NCBI RefSeq assembly: GCF_963678635.1
Contig: NC_087065.1
Coordinates: forward strand, 11,741,579-11,805,578
Source: Symsagittifera roscoffensis
Lineage: Eukaryota > Xenacoelomorpha > Acoela > Convolutidae
DNA: 64,000 nt
Direction of reading: 5' to 3'
In this document: positions 43,988 through 55,218 of the stretch, piece after piece
How positions within the stretch are numbered: position 1 is the stretch's first letter
Layout of the letters: each line of letters starts with the position of its first letter
The notes under the pieces: model-generated
What the model saw: only the letters and a program-made list of their open reading frames with translations
The model's database searches: none
Told to the model about the DNA's origin: nothing
Translations under genes and position numbers: made by a program

Positions 43988-45889
43988 TCACCTTTGTCTG
44001 GTGAACCATTTTCTATCCAACCTCTTCAGGTTGCTGGTCATGCGGTCATTTCTCTGCGCCCTTAGTAGCTCCGAGAGTCTGTATCTCGCTTTCAAGTATG
44101 TCTTCATGAACCTCATCTGACTATTCAGCTCATTGGGCTGATGTGTGTCTTCTTCCATCTTAACGCACCAAATCGTCACCAACGGCTGTGTTTCTTGTTT
44201 GAACGGCTGAAGATCAGTCCTGACTAACTCTTTTTGTGGCAACAGACTTATCGAACGTTTTGATACCGCTATTGTTTCCAAATCATCCGCTGCGTTGTCA
44301 AAGACTCTCTCGCTTTGTATGTGGTAGCGATCACTGTCAGGGTCCTGGTACACCTCTCTATCCAGATCCCTTGCACGAGTTTCCACTAGTAGTGTGTGGA
44401 TCGCTAGTTCTGACAGTTCTGATCCCGAGCTCGAGTTCCTGTCTGAGTAGGTGTCAATTTCTGAGTTTCGGGAACTGCCATCTGTTGAAGAGTCTGTGAT
44501 GGAGTCTGCACCCTCCTCCAGATCAGGTCTGTGCCTTCTTCGCATCCATCTGAACTCTCCGGACAAAACTTTGTTCCCCAGGTCCTGTTTCTTGTCAGGA
44601 ACTTTTTCATCTATCTCAGACTCCCCGGACAAACTTCCTTGTCCCGGGTGTTGATCTTGAACTCGCTGGCTCTTCTCATCGTTCGTCTCCCCGGACAAAC
44701 AATCTTGCACCAGGTTTCGTTCAACTTTTTCACCTTCTTTATCCTGGTCCACAAAGGTAACGGTTTTCCTTCGCGTGTTGCTCCCTTGTTCTTTCCGTCC
44801 GTAAGAAGTACTGGTTAAAACCTCGTGTGGTATTGAGGATACTAGTTGCTGAACTATTGACTTAAAATCCCTCTCGTTGTCTTTGTGTTGTCGTATTGAC
44901 GGCATGATCTTCACCTTCTCAATGACTGTCAGTGATGCCATGGCTGCTGCCCACTCAGGGTCATCTCTGGTCACTTCTCTCTCTAACAATCCACCCAGCA
45001 TCCGCATCACTTGCGGTGCGACCTGTACCGTTTTATCCAATAATGAGAGGCTGTTTATTTTCATGCGAGAGAGTTCCTGCTGGACCAGGTTTGAGCGCAC
45101 CAACAGATTCAAGGGCACCGGGTCCCTCATGGTGAGGATTTTTATCTCAGCTGCTTTCTCGACAGGTAACTCAGGATGTCCTGGAGTTGGATGTCCAGAC
45201 TTGTCCAACCATCTCGTTAAGGGAACCGCTTCATAAGTTTCTTTGTCAAGAAACGAGAATCCTTCCTTTATTTCTGCCTGATTGGCTTGCTTCTGTTCCA
45301 ATCTTTCATAGAACATAGTTTTCGTGCTGAGGCTGTCAGCATTCTGGTGTTTATTGCGCATCCTGTGCTCGATTATCATGTGGTAGCCATCCAATCTTAC
45401 TATCCATCTACCAATATAACTCAGATCCAACGAGTAGGTCTTCAACCACGATAACGCTCTGTTGTCTACGCGTGACTTAAAGCGAGCGCTCCCCAAGTAT
45501 GCGCGGTACTTTTCTACGAAACTGACTACTGCACACATTTCTGCTTTTGGTGCACCATATTTCATCTCAGTGTCACTCAAGACCTTGCTGCCATATGCAA
45601 TGGGACGGAGAACCGTTCTTCCATTTCATTCTTGCTCCTGATGCAATATTCCTGAGATGGCCACTACTGATGCATCAGTGTCAAGAACATACATGCCCTT
45701 CTCTGTAGGTATGCGTAGCACTATCACTGCGTACAATTCCCGATTTATGTTCTCGAAGGCAGCTTGAGCTTCTTCGTTCAATTCGAACTTCTTCCCTTTG
45801 TTGCGCATCAGTTTCTCCATGGGGTACACCTTGTCTGCGTATCCTTTTATGAACTCACGGTAATAATTGTTAAACCCAAGGAAGCTCAT
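43988..45889 (-). pseudogene. pol: RNase H and long linker of copy B
   Basis: 45889-45626 contains the connection (FLGFNNYYREFIKGYADKV) and the first RNase H Asp (YVLDTDASVVAISG). After a TGA in place of an apparent Trp codon, 45580-43988 continues with SDTEMKYGAPKAEM, RVDNRALSWLK and IEHRMRNKHQNADSLS. Then comes a linker of about 350 residues with three LSGE[FST] motifs (about 44565, 44625, 44690), each encoded by TTTGTCCGG(G/A)GAG. The linker is far longer than in typical Gypsy Pol. Confidence 0.8.
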
Positions 45890-45916
45890 GATTTGTGTGT
45901 CAGTTCTGGGAGCCTT

Positions 45917-47304
45917 CTATGTCAACACAGCCTCTACTGCTTCCGGGTCTGGCCTCACGCCATGCCTGTCCACCATTCTTCCTAGATACTTGACTGAATC
46001 CCTGAAGATTTCGCATTTCGATGTTTTGCATTTCAAGCCTGCTTTTTTCATGCAACCAAAGACCTCATCGAGCCGATCAATGTGGTCTTCCAGGGTCGGT
46101 GTTGCTATGACTACGTCATCCACGTAACACATCACAAGATTCCCGTACTTCTTTGTCACTCTGGTCAAAGCCTGAGCCATCAGTCTTTGAAACGTGGCTG
46201 TTGCGTTGCACAAGCCGAAGGGCATCCTCTTCCACTGGTACAACCCCAACTCACACGCGAATCCGGTCTTTTCTCTATCCTTCTTCCGCAGAGGGACCTG
46301 CCAGAAGGCAGAACCCAAGTCCAATGTGGTGAAGAACTTGGCTTCACCAAGTTTAGAGAGGCTCTCGTCTATTCGCGGTATCGGGTACGCATCTTTTATT
46401 GTTACCGCGTTCAAGTAGCGAAAGTCGCAACAAAATCTAAGCTGCCCCCTTTCTTTTTCGCCATTACTACCCCTCAAGCCCATGGCAATTTCGAGGGTTC
46501 TTTTATGTCGTATTCGAGCAACATTTCTATTTCCGATCGGAACGCTTCCGATTTATGTGGCGTCATTCGTCTTGCGCCTTCGCTATGGGGAACGGCGCCT
46601 TCCTCAAGTTCGATTTCGTGTTCGACGAAATTACAGCAACCGATATCCGCCTTATGTCTTGAGAATACATCCGCGTTCCGATTTAAAACTTCCCGCAATA
46701 TTTCGAAATCTCCCTCACCTATTTTCCCTTTTAAGTGTTCTATCTCTGGCAAGACCGGTTAGTGAGATTCTAGTTCATATGACGAGGGGCGTTCCGGAAA
46801 ATTCGAGCAGCTCGATAAGCCGTCGTCCGTTTCGGATTTCATTGAAAACAATTTATGAATAGAGTTTAATTCATTAATCCTCTTTAAAATTTCATCTTTA
46901 TTGGCATGATAAGAACAGTCTTTCACACTATGATTCTTCAAGTTTTGTGTCTCCTTATAGTCGGTCCTCGTCGCCAAAGCGGAACCAAGCTTCTTTTCAC
47001 GCTGGATTGAAACCGTAATGTCCAGTGTGTTCAATAACACACTGACACACAGTCCGTTTCGCGTTACCGAGAAGCTCCGGCCTAAAATCACTGAGCTTTG
47101 TTTATTTGGATTCGGTACCAAACAAACCTGTTTACTATCACTTAACGAATTTAAATTTCTCATTCTAAAAATTGCTACTTTTGCTTGTCCCGGCTCTAAT
47201 TTTACGTTTCTGTCTGTTTTTATCCTATTAATTGGTTTCTTAACATACTTCCGATCCGGGTTCCTGATCTTTATTAGACCCTTGTTCAAGTCGATCATAC
47301 TCAA
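45917..47304 (-). pseudogene. pol: Reverse transcriptase of copy B
   Basis: A linker (47304-46759; DLNKGLIKIRNPDRKYV, then a Ser-rich stretch) is followed by RT. Fingers: EIEHLKGKIGEGDFE and GCCNFVEHEIELEEGAVPH (46752-46474). After a frameshift: LRFCCDFRYLN, FTTLDLGSAFWQVPL, MPFGLCNATATFQRLM and YVDDVVIAT (about 46120). All catalytic Asp residues are present. It would copy element RNA into DNA. Stop at 45917 in place of an apparent Trp codon. Confidence 0.88.
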
Positions 47305-47345
47305 TGCTCATGCTTTGTACTCAATGTGTACTGCGTCTTGTTCCA
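47300..47345 (-). other. Protease deletion scar in copy B
   Basis: Sense sequence runs directly from MLEQDAVHI to MIDLNKGL. In copy A about 130-150 codons, including the protease DTG, lie between the equivalent points (EEDAMHM and RFDLNNAM). The domain is therefore deleted here. Confidence 0.7.
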
Positions 47346-47360
47346 ACATGGCGTCAGGGC

Positions 47361-50300
47361 TTATCCTGCGGACTTTGAGTTCCTTCTCACCCAAATAGAT
47401 CTGCCTACTTGGTCACTATCTGTTGTCACAAAAGTCCTAGTGTAGATACTGATTCCATCCACGTTCAGCATCACTTGATACGGCCCATAGACTTCCACGC
47501 AGCGTCCATGAAGCTTCTTTTTGCGAGGGCCATCCGTTGTTAGTAGTGCTCGCACAGCTCTTGACTCAGTGCGTGGCTCCACCTGCCTCAGATAATCTGC
47601 ATATGTGTCCAAAAGCATCAAAGTGAACTCTGATGGTTCACTCAGATTTCTGATTACCTGGTGTCCCGCTACCAAGATTATTGACTGTATTTTGCTTCCT
47701 TGCGGCACCATGCCGAACCTCTGACCGGCGATCACCTTAAGTTTTATGCTCAAACTACTTGGTGCCTTTGTCTCTTCGACTTCTGTTGCCTCGAAGGTAT
47801 TCAGTTTCTCCTGTATTTTCTCATTTTCCAGTTCGAGTTTCACTTTTTGTTCGATCTCTTTTGTCACCAGTTCCTGCTGCACTCTATTTAGAGCATCCGT
47901 CGCGGCTGCCCTATAGTCCATCTTGAAGTCATCCGCTGCAGTCACCGGTTCCGGTTCACATATCTCTTCCGTTACCGCCTGCACCTTCTTCGTCGCCAGC
48001 TCTTGCGGCTTGTCTTTTCTGCGCGCCTCCGCCTCACTCAACAGGCGAGCCTTGCTAGTTTTCACTCCCGATAAAGCTTCCTCATGCCTTGGATGCTTGA
48101 TGTCTGCTACAGCATACCAGAATTGCGAACAATCAGATTTAAAATGACCTTCCAAGTTACAAAAGAAACACGTCGGGCCGAAGTTCGCAAATACTCCTCT
48201 CATGAAATCCTCATGGTCAACTTCTGACACATCTTCGTCCTCGAGGCTAAAACCTACTGCTTTCATGCCCTTTTTGTAAGCTGGGCATGCTGACAAATTA
48301 TGGTCCGTTGAACTACAATTGGCACAAGAGCGTCTCTTGTCCATATCATCCCTCGGTTTGTACCAGTTGTTCCCTTGGTTTGCTGGTCCGTTGTTAAAAT
48401 TGCCGTTATTGTTCTTATAATATCTAGATCTCGAAGGAGGTTTCGACAAAATATACTCTTTTGATTTGAGCCTCAACTCCTCTGGTGTTGGCGCATTGGT
48501 TGATAGTGGTGTGTAATGCGTTGCTAGCATTGTTCGAAGTTCATCATTCTTCACAGCATCGATGAATTTCGAGGCTACTGCCAGGTTCATCCTTCTGTTT
48601 GACTCATCCGGTGTGCTGCGTCTTCTTAGCATTTCCAAGTCGTCTAGGAACTTGTCTAACGTTTCATCTTCTCGTTGCCTCCGTTTCTCGAAGCGCATCA
48701 TTGCCTGGTGCCTCTGCACCCCTGATCCAAAACGATTTAACAAGATTTTGAAGATTATCTCAGCTGTGTCTCGCTGATTTTGCTTCTTGGCCATGACACA
48801 GTTCAGGGCTGTCCCTTCCAAGTTACTGGTGAGCGCACTGCATTCTTGTCTTTCCGACAAGTCCTCTTTCTCGAAATGCAGTCTAACCAGGTATCAATAC
48901 AGCCATCAGATTCGACTTTATAGCATCTTGGTTTCTTAAAGACTCTTCTGGACTTCTCACTGCGTTCATTGGTTCTGGATAACCTCGTAAGGAATGTCTC
49001 CAAAGACCTCTTTAGGGGTTCAAAGGCTGTGGCCATTGCCGTAGCATCTCTCGAGTGCCCCGCCTGCGTATCATCGCACCTTGTTAAGAGCTCTGTATTC
49101 GGTGCATCCTTGCAATCCTAATCGCCGTGACTGTTTCCCCTTTGGCCCACATGACTCCTCCCTGGGCTCGCATGTCTCCTGTTACCGGAATCACGTCTCC
49201 CAGTTGCATGTGTGCCTTGCGTCGATTGATCGTTTGAGCTTTGTCTGTTCCCAGTTTAACTTGCTCTACTGTTTGGGCCCCATGTTCTATTATCCCTTGT
49301 GGCATAGCCTGATGAACTGCCCCTACCTCTAGTGGATCCATATGTCCTCCTCCTTTGATGGTCATTGAAATTCACCTTCGGCTCCCTGCTGGGACCTTCC
49401 GAGTTCGGTTCCCCTTCTTTTGGTTCACTCTTGCTGCTAGTAGCCCGTCCAATCTATCCATGATAGCCTGAGTTCGCCTCTTCATCATCGCATCTATCTT
49501 TGTGTCAAGAGTCCCAAGAGACTGCTCTTGCTGAATTCTTAAATTCTCCATATCGTCCCGTAAGCGTAACTCTCTCTGTTCCGCTTCTCTTGTCATTCGC
49601 AACAATTTCTTAGCTATATGCTCGTCCTTTCTTTCCTTCAAGCGTTTTTCGCTTTTACCAACTTCTTGTCTATTGCGGTTTATTTCTTTCCGCAGACTTT
49701 CTCTTTCAACGTCGACTGCTCTTTCTAGTTCACTCATTCTTATGGACATCTGTTCATTTTGTTCTCCTATACTGCCCACTATGTTGTTCAAGGCTTCTTC
49801 TATGATGCCCCGTTTTCTACTAGTGGCGTCACTAGTGGCGGTGTCACCCTATCGATCACAGGTAGCTTCGTGCTGGTCGAGATTTGGGCTTTGATTCTCT
49901 GCCTCGACGTCTTTTCATTATCCACCTCAGGATCCGCCGATGCGTTGCCTAGCCCTATGTTTCCATTCTCCCCAGTTCGCGTCACTGAATTTGTCATACC
50001 CGCAAACCCTCTTGACTGGCCTGATGTGTTTGTGTCTTTGCTTATCGTTTTCACCACACCAACTTTGTCCATGGTTCCAGTCTCTCTGTCGGTGTATGCT
50101 TCATTCTTCTGGGTCGAACTATTGAGGCTGACTTGAGATCCAAAATTCACTTGCTCCTCATTGTACTCTTCTTCCTCCTGGGATTCACCTTCATTTCCTG
50201 TGCCCACTCCCATGGTGAATGGAAAGATGTTTCCGAAAGTGTTCTTCATTCTTTCTGAGAACGATGAGGACGTTGTCTGTTTCTCCGTCACGCCTGCCAT

Positions 50301-50723
50301 CATCGTGTTGTCTGTGGGAGATCTTCTAGTTGCCACCATTTCAGTAGAGATGTCGGACAGTTCCGACATCTCCTCTCGGTCCAGTGTCCCGGTGAAAGTG
50401 GCAAAATCTTGGCCTTGTTCTACCGGAGTAGATTCAATCGCCAGCCTTCTGTCTCTCCCCTCCTGTCCATATATTTCCTGGTTCTCATTCATGTCCTGGT
50501 CCGGATGGACCTCCACTTCCAGCATAGTTTTTTGCTCTTCTGAGGACTTCTGACTCCTGGTTTCAACCATTCTGCCGGAAATCGTGTCCCCTTTGTCGGT
50601 TCGGGTTCGTGTGATCCGTTCCACAAAAGGGTCGGTCATTGCTTTTCTTTGCTTTTCAAGTATGCATTTCCTAGAGCTATTACCTCGTTTGGGTATTCTT
50701 GACTTGTCTAGACTAATTTTCAC
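47361..50723 (-). pseudogene. gag: Gag polyprotein of copy B
   Basis: N-terminal hydrophilic region (50723-49800; an internal MVETRSQK may be the real start as in copy A). A strong coiled coil follows (49791-49372; heptad-like ERAVDVERESLRKEINRNRQ and DDMENLRIQQEQSLG), then a short segment (49365-49084). The capsid-like region and nucleocapsid are in 48860-47361: LNRFGSGVQRHQAMMRFEKR, then zinc knuckles CANCSSTDHNLSAC (about 48310) and CFFCNLEGHFKSDC (about 48155), then a Glu/Lys helix. At least three frameshifts. Forms the particle core. Confidence 0.82.
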
Positions 50724-51478
50724 TTTATCACTTCTTACTATTTATACACTCAGTTCGATTGTTAGTGTCCTTTTGATCTGACTACTGATAATAATAACAC
50801 AACACAATAAATTCCAAAGCTTCTATTAAATAGTGACCACGACTCCTTGTATGCTAGCACGGCACAGCGTATTTACAACTTATTCACAATAATCGATTAT
50901 TAGAAGTAAGATTTGAGAACTAGCACAGTATGATGATATCTGTCAATTTGAAAGATAGTGTATTCACTACCCAATCAAGCACAAACTGTTGATTTAAAAC
51001 CAGATATAACACAATAAGAATATCACTATGAAAAAAGTATGTGTATTGTACTTTTAGTCAGTCGCAGTACAATAGTCGAATTATGTTTATAAAGAAAGAG
51101 CTTTCCCTGCTTGGTGCTGCACCAAACAGTCAAAACTTGAGGCAGTAATTTTCTCAAGTGGGCGTCTATTGCACCCACCGAGTCCTGTGTTACCTATCTG
51201 CCTTCAGACTGCCCGAGCTAGGCCTACTGAAATTCTCAGGGCAGTCACTTTTCTCAAAAACGTTTTGGATTTCAATCCACACCAATGCGTTACACACTCT
51301 TTTTTAATTTAGACTTAGTGTCGCGAATATCCGAGTTTGGATCTGTTTTGTTTTGGTCTGGTCTGTTTTTTAAAGGCATATTACCAGTGCAGTCGCTGGT
51401 TCCTAGCCTGTCTCTTAATAACCTAACACCCCTGACTACTATCTTTTCTTCTGTTTACCTAAGTCCTTAAACAAAAAT

Positions 51479-51810
51479 AATACCCCTCCGGGTTGACAAA
51501 ATAGGACCCCTCCGGATTGGCAAAAATGAGACCCCTCCGTATTGGGACCCCTCTGGGTTAGCTAATGTAAGATCCCTCAAAATTGGGACCCCTTTGGTTT
51601 TCTGAAAACAGGACCCCTCCGGATTGGGACACCTCCGAATTAGGAAAAATTTGTACCCTCCGGATTGGGACCCCTCCGGTTTTGTAAAAATAACTTTTCC
51701 GAGACTTCCTAGATTTTCAACCTGTACCCCTCCGGATACGTTCTCCGATGCTATTATGCTGTCTGTAGTAACTAGTAAGGGTATGTGGTCTTTCCCTTGA
51801 CCCTTCCGGA
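51479..51810. repeat. CCCCTCCGGATT repeat cluster
   Basis: About twelve irregularly spaced copies of ACCCCTCCGGATTGGG or close variants. More copies occur at 52372, 52850, 53258, 53490 and 53513, and in the LTRs (38811, 54556). Confidence 0.75.
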
Positions 51811-52551
51811 TTAAAGTTAAGCCTCTTATTTGACAATTCACGCTAACGGTGAAGGGTCTTATCGCTAGCCTAATTCGGCTCGATCAGGGATTTGTACGGC
51901 CCTTAGCCTTCCCTTTTTGTCTAGAACAGCGTAAAATTGCCTTATTCAACCTTTGCTACCCTTTGGTAGGGGTGTAGGGGCTTTCCAATTTTTTTTTTAA
52001 AAAACGTGAGGGGTCTACCCTCGCGAATTGGTGAATTTGCTAAAAACAATCTCAAAATTTTTCATGCTTACTTTTTGAATCATTTTTGTTCATATTAACA
52101 AGCTCAGCTAATTTTCGATCTATTTGTACCAAGATCAACTGGATCTGTCCAGTAGTTCCAAAGTTATTAACCAAAACATCTTTTTTCTAAAGTCAAGAAA
52201 TTTCTCTCTTATAGGTTCCGCCCGACTTTTTTCGCAATTCCGTTCTTTTCGACCTAAAAATTATTGATCCGAGCTCAGAAGGCCTATACTCTTCTAGTTC
52301 AATGCAAAAGACCCGATCTAAAACGCTATAGTTGAAAAACTTTGCGAAAAACTATGCTACCTGGACCCCTCCGGATTAATGAATCCACTGAATCAAACAC
52401 GTTAAGTTCGACTTCTCCGTAATCCGGAAGGCTTTCGGTAAACGGGTCTTAAAAGCTGTAGATTCACTAGTAGACGTTGATCAAAAAATTTTTTTTACTG
52501 TCCTAACTCAAAAATTTCAAAAAATTTTCTGATTTTATGGTGTTCCGTTTT

Positions 52552-53370
52552 CTCAAAAACCGCGAAAATTCGGTTTTTGGTACCAAAATTGTTCCAACCA
52601 CTTCTAAACTAAGCTTAACCGGTTCTACCTACTAAAGCAGTGCAATTACAATGTAACACACTAATTTAGCGCTTTTTTCCGTTTCAAAAAAATCGATATA
52701 TCAAAAAATCGCGATTTGTGGGGGGATCAAAATGTCGCTATTTTGACCCTAAAAACCGGTCTGTTTTCTTTGTTTTTTCACTGAAAAACGATATAGGAGT
52801 ATTAAAATGGGCTATATAAGTAAAAATATTAGTAATACTATACCCCTCCGGGTTTGTTCAATATCCGACTTAAGGTGCTTTACTCGGATTTTCGCAGTTC
52901 GGTGAAGGGTCACTACAGTGCAGCACTGTCGAGTCCCCCACAGATTACTATCTTAATTTTCTCAAAAATCGCAAAATTTCGGTTTTTGGCACCAAAATAG
53001 TTCCAACCACTTCCGAACTAAATTTAACCGGTTCTACCTATTATTATAGTGCAATTACGATGTAACACACTAATTTAGCGCTTTTTTTCGTTTCAAAAAA
53101 ACATAGATATGTCAAAAATTGCGATTCGTGGGGGGATCAAAATATCGCTATTTTGACTCTAAAAACCGGTCTGTTTTCTTTGTTTTTTTACTGAAAAACG
53201 ATATAGGAGAATTGATATGGGCTATATAAGTAAAAATATTAGTAATACTATACCCCTCCGGGTTTGTTCAATATCCGAATTAAGGTGCTTAACTCGGATT
53301 TTCGCAGTTCGCTGAAGGGTCACTACAGTGCAGCACTGTCGAGCCCCCCACAGATTACTATCTTAATTTT
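52552..53370. repeat. Tandem duplication of about 400-419 bp in B leader
   Basis: Units 52552-52970 and 52971-53370 are near-identical. Each starts CTCAAAAA[CT]CGC and ends CAGATTACTATCTTAATTTT, with few substitutions and small gaps. Confidence 0.88.
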
Positions 53371-54059
53371 TGTACCAAAAGGGATACAAAACTTGTTAAC
53401 GATACCCAACAGTCGATTGTTGTTGTCGTTGAGCCCTTTCTTGTTGCTCCTTGTACTGCTTGCCGGATCAGTCCTCTCCCAAGAGCCCTCCGGATTGAGC
53501 GCAAATCAGCAGACCCTTCCGGATTGAGCGCAATTTAGCATTAACGTGCTTAAATACTCAAATAACCCTACAGTACAAGCCTCACAAACGGGCCACAAAA
53601 ATGATCGTAACGATCTTGACTGATATAAATGCCTGTAACAACAATATATCTATCAACAACAAACGGGGGTCGGATCACATCTTGTCTGGGGGGATGATTT
53701 CTACTGATTTTTTAAACTTTTTTTTACTGTTTTTGGTTTATTCGGTTATTTTTTATATTTTTTAATTTTCTTGGGTACTATACTACTTTTTGTTTGGTTT
53801 TACATATATCTTTAAGTGTTTTTTGTCACGGACCTCTCAAGGAACAAGGGGATGACCGATCCCCCCACCCTTCCTGGTCCGTAAATTTTTGGTCCTAACT
53901 AGGTTAAAAAGCTATTCACGGTGATCCGGAAGGCTTCCGCGTTCCGAACTACCATTCCGCTCCGGCGGTTTTGGCCTATTAAGGGCGTTAAGGTGAGCCT
54001 CCGCTTGGCGCGGAGTGCTCGTTAACGGTTCTGCCGGTCATGATGTTAAAAAAGAATAA

Positions 54060-54074
54060 CACCCAGGAGTGCCA
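54060..54074 (-). promoter_or_regulatory. Primer-binding site, copy B
   Basis: Sense TGGCACTCCTGGGTG, identical to copy A, 12 bp inside the 5' LTR. That spacing is larger than the 0-5 bp usual for Gypsy elements, but it is matched in copy A. A short hairpin (CTCCGC/GCGGAG) lies about 50 bp further into the leader. Confidence 0.65.
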
Positions 54075-54086
54075 TAAAAACATCTA

Positions 54087-54997
54087 TGTAACATTCGCCT
54101 GGAATTACATATCGACGGAAATTAGAGCTAAGCTATAAAACGACTGGCCAGCGTCTAAACAGAGCTCTACATGCTTTTCACCGTCTCTACCAAGCCAGTT
54201 CTTTTGGTGGTCTTTCTAACATTGGGTCGACAAAAACATTACTGTTTTCGGCTTCGGTCAAAACACTCAGATTAACTTAATTACATGCAGAAATAGTGAG
54301 CTCATGGCTGGGTCTCAGTATCCCCAGACCACGAGGCCACTCCTAAAATCAGGGCTACTACTATTTATTGAATTATTATTGTTTTTGTTCAGTAGATAAA
54401 ATCATCATCTCCATCGAAGATGGATCAACCCATTCCCCCAACTCCTAGCTTCTCATCCTTGCAAAATGAATTCAAATGTCAATTAAATTCAATTCAAGAC
54501 ATAACCGGGAAGCTAAAAGTTTATATAAAAGAGTTTCAGTTCAACTCCCGAGACCCCTCCGGATTCCCGAATCCGGGTAAATAACGTCTTTATCTTCCTT
54601 CCGGAAGGCTGTCTTCTAACCTTCATCGTTGTTGTTAACGGCCTTGCAACTATTGTAGCGACACAATAGTTGCAACTCGGAGCGGTCTCTGCTAACTCTG
54701 CAATTCGTTGTTGTTTTTCAATCACAATTCTCCTAGTTATCGCTATCGCAACTATTGTTGTTCTGATTTTATTCTGGTTTTCTTCCAAAATGGCCGTTTT
54801 TGACGCTTCTCAGAATTATTACGTCATCATTTCGAATTTTTAAAATTTCAAAATACCAGAATATCTTGACCTTCACCGTTTGACTAATCGTCCCAATAAC
54901 GTTGTTAACCTCTTAAAACCGTCAATTCGGAAGGTTAGCTGCTAAAATTTCGAATCTGTCAAATCTGCAGTTTTGTCCAATCTGGTCGAATGTCACA
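54087..54997 (-). repeat. 5' LTR of copy B
   Basis: A 911-bp near-copy of 38350-39255 with the same TG...CA ends. In sense orientation the primer-binding site follows it at 54074-54060. The high similarity between the two LTRs indicates that copy B inserted more recently than copy A. Confidence 0.92.
54532..54541 (-). promoter_or_regulatory. Candidate TATA box in B 5' LTR
   Basis: TTTATATAAAAG reads as a TATA-like box on both strands (TATATAAA either way). It is preserved at 38779-38788 in the other LTR. Whether it drives sense or antisense transcription cannot be told from sequence. Confidence 0.3.
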
Positions 54998-55152
54998 ATT
55001 GTTTTTCAGACAATTTCTCAGAAACTTTAGTCTATGTACTGATACTTGAACTTTATTAAAGAATTGTAAATAGTCTAACACAATTTTCCAAGTTAGAGTG
55101 AAGTTTCTGAGAAAATAGACTGAAGTTACTGAGATAATCTCTGAAAAACGAT
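54998..55152. repeat. MITE-like inverted repeat abutting the B LTR
   Basis: Arms 54998-55035 and 55115-55152 are inverted repeats of about 38 bp with roughly eight mismatches (outer GTTTTTCAGA...TCTGAAAAAC). Total 155 bp, no coding capacity. It starts exactly where the LTR ends. No clear target duplication. Confidence 0.6.
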
Positions 55153-55218
55153 CTAATACTGGACTTTTTGAAGTTTTGAGCAAATGAGGACAGGAAGAGG
55201 TATTAAAAACTCACTTAT
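55153..55218. other. Short spacer between copies B and C
   Basis: 66 bp of unassigned sequence between the inverted repeat and the C LTR. Nothing seen in it. Confidence 0.5.

Larger units (their letters stand above)
50724..54059 (-). other. Long leader of copy B
   Basis: About 3.3 kb without a credible gene. It contains a CCCCTCCGGATT repeat cluster (51479-51810), a tandem duplication (52552-53370), and short hairpins such as TTGGTGC-TGCACCAA near 51111. Long leaders are shared by copies A and B, although the sequences differ. Confidence 0.7.
38350..54997 (-). mobile_element. Giant Gypsy-type LTR retrotransposon, copy B (deletion derivative)
   Basis: Bounded by two long direct repeats (38350-39255 and 54087-54997). 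Both start TGTAACATTCG and end CGAATGTCACA, so the ends form short TG...CA inverted repeats. Between them, in sense order, lie a leader, Gag, RT/RNase H, integrase, the macro-like module and a shortened giant ORF. Protease is missing and the giant ORF has lost most of its middle. I see no convincing 5-bp target duplication (flanks AGATC and ATTGT). A hairpin repeat abuts the 5' LTR and may have disturbed that side. Confidence 0.88.

Noticed and set aside
49084-50136. Plus-strand ORFs opposite Gag of copy B
   Set aside because: Opposite a recognisable Gag coiled coil; hydrophobic composition typical of antisense frames.
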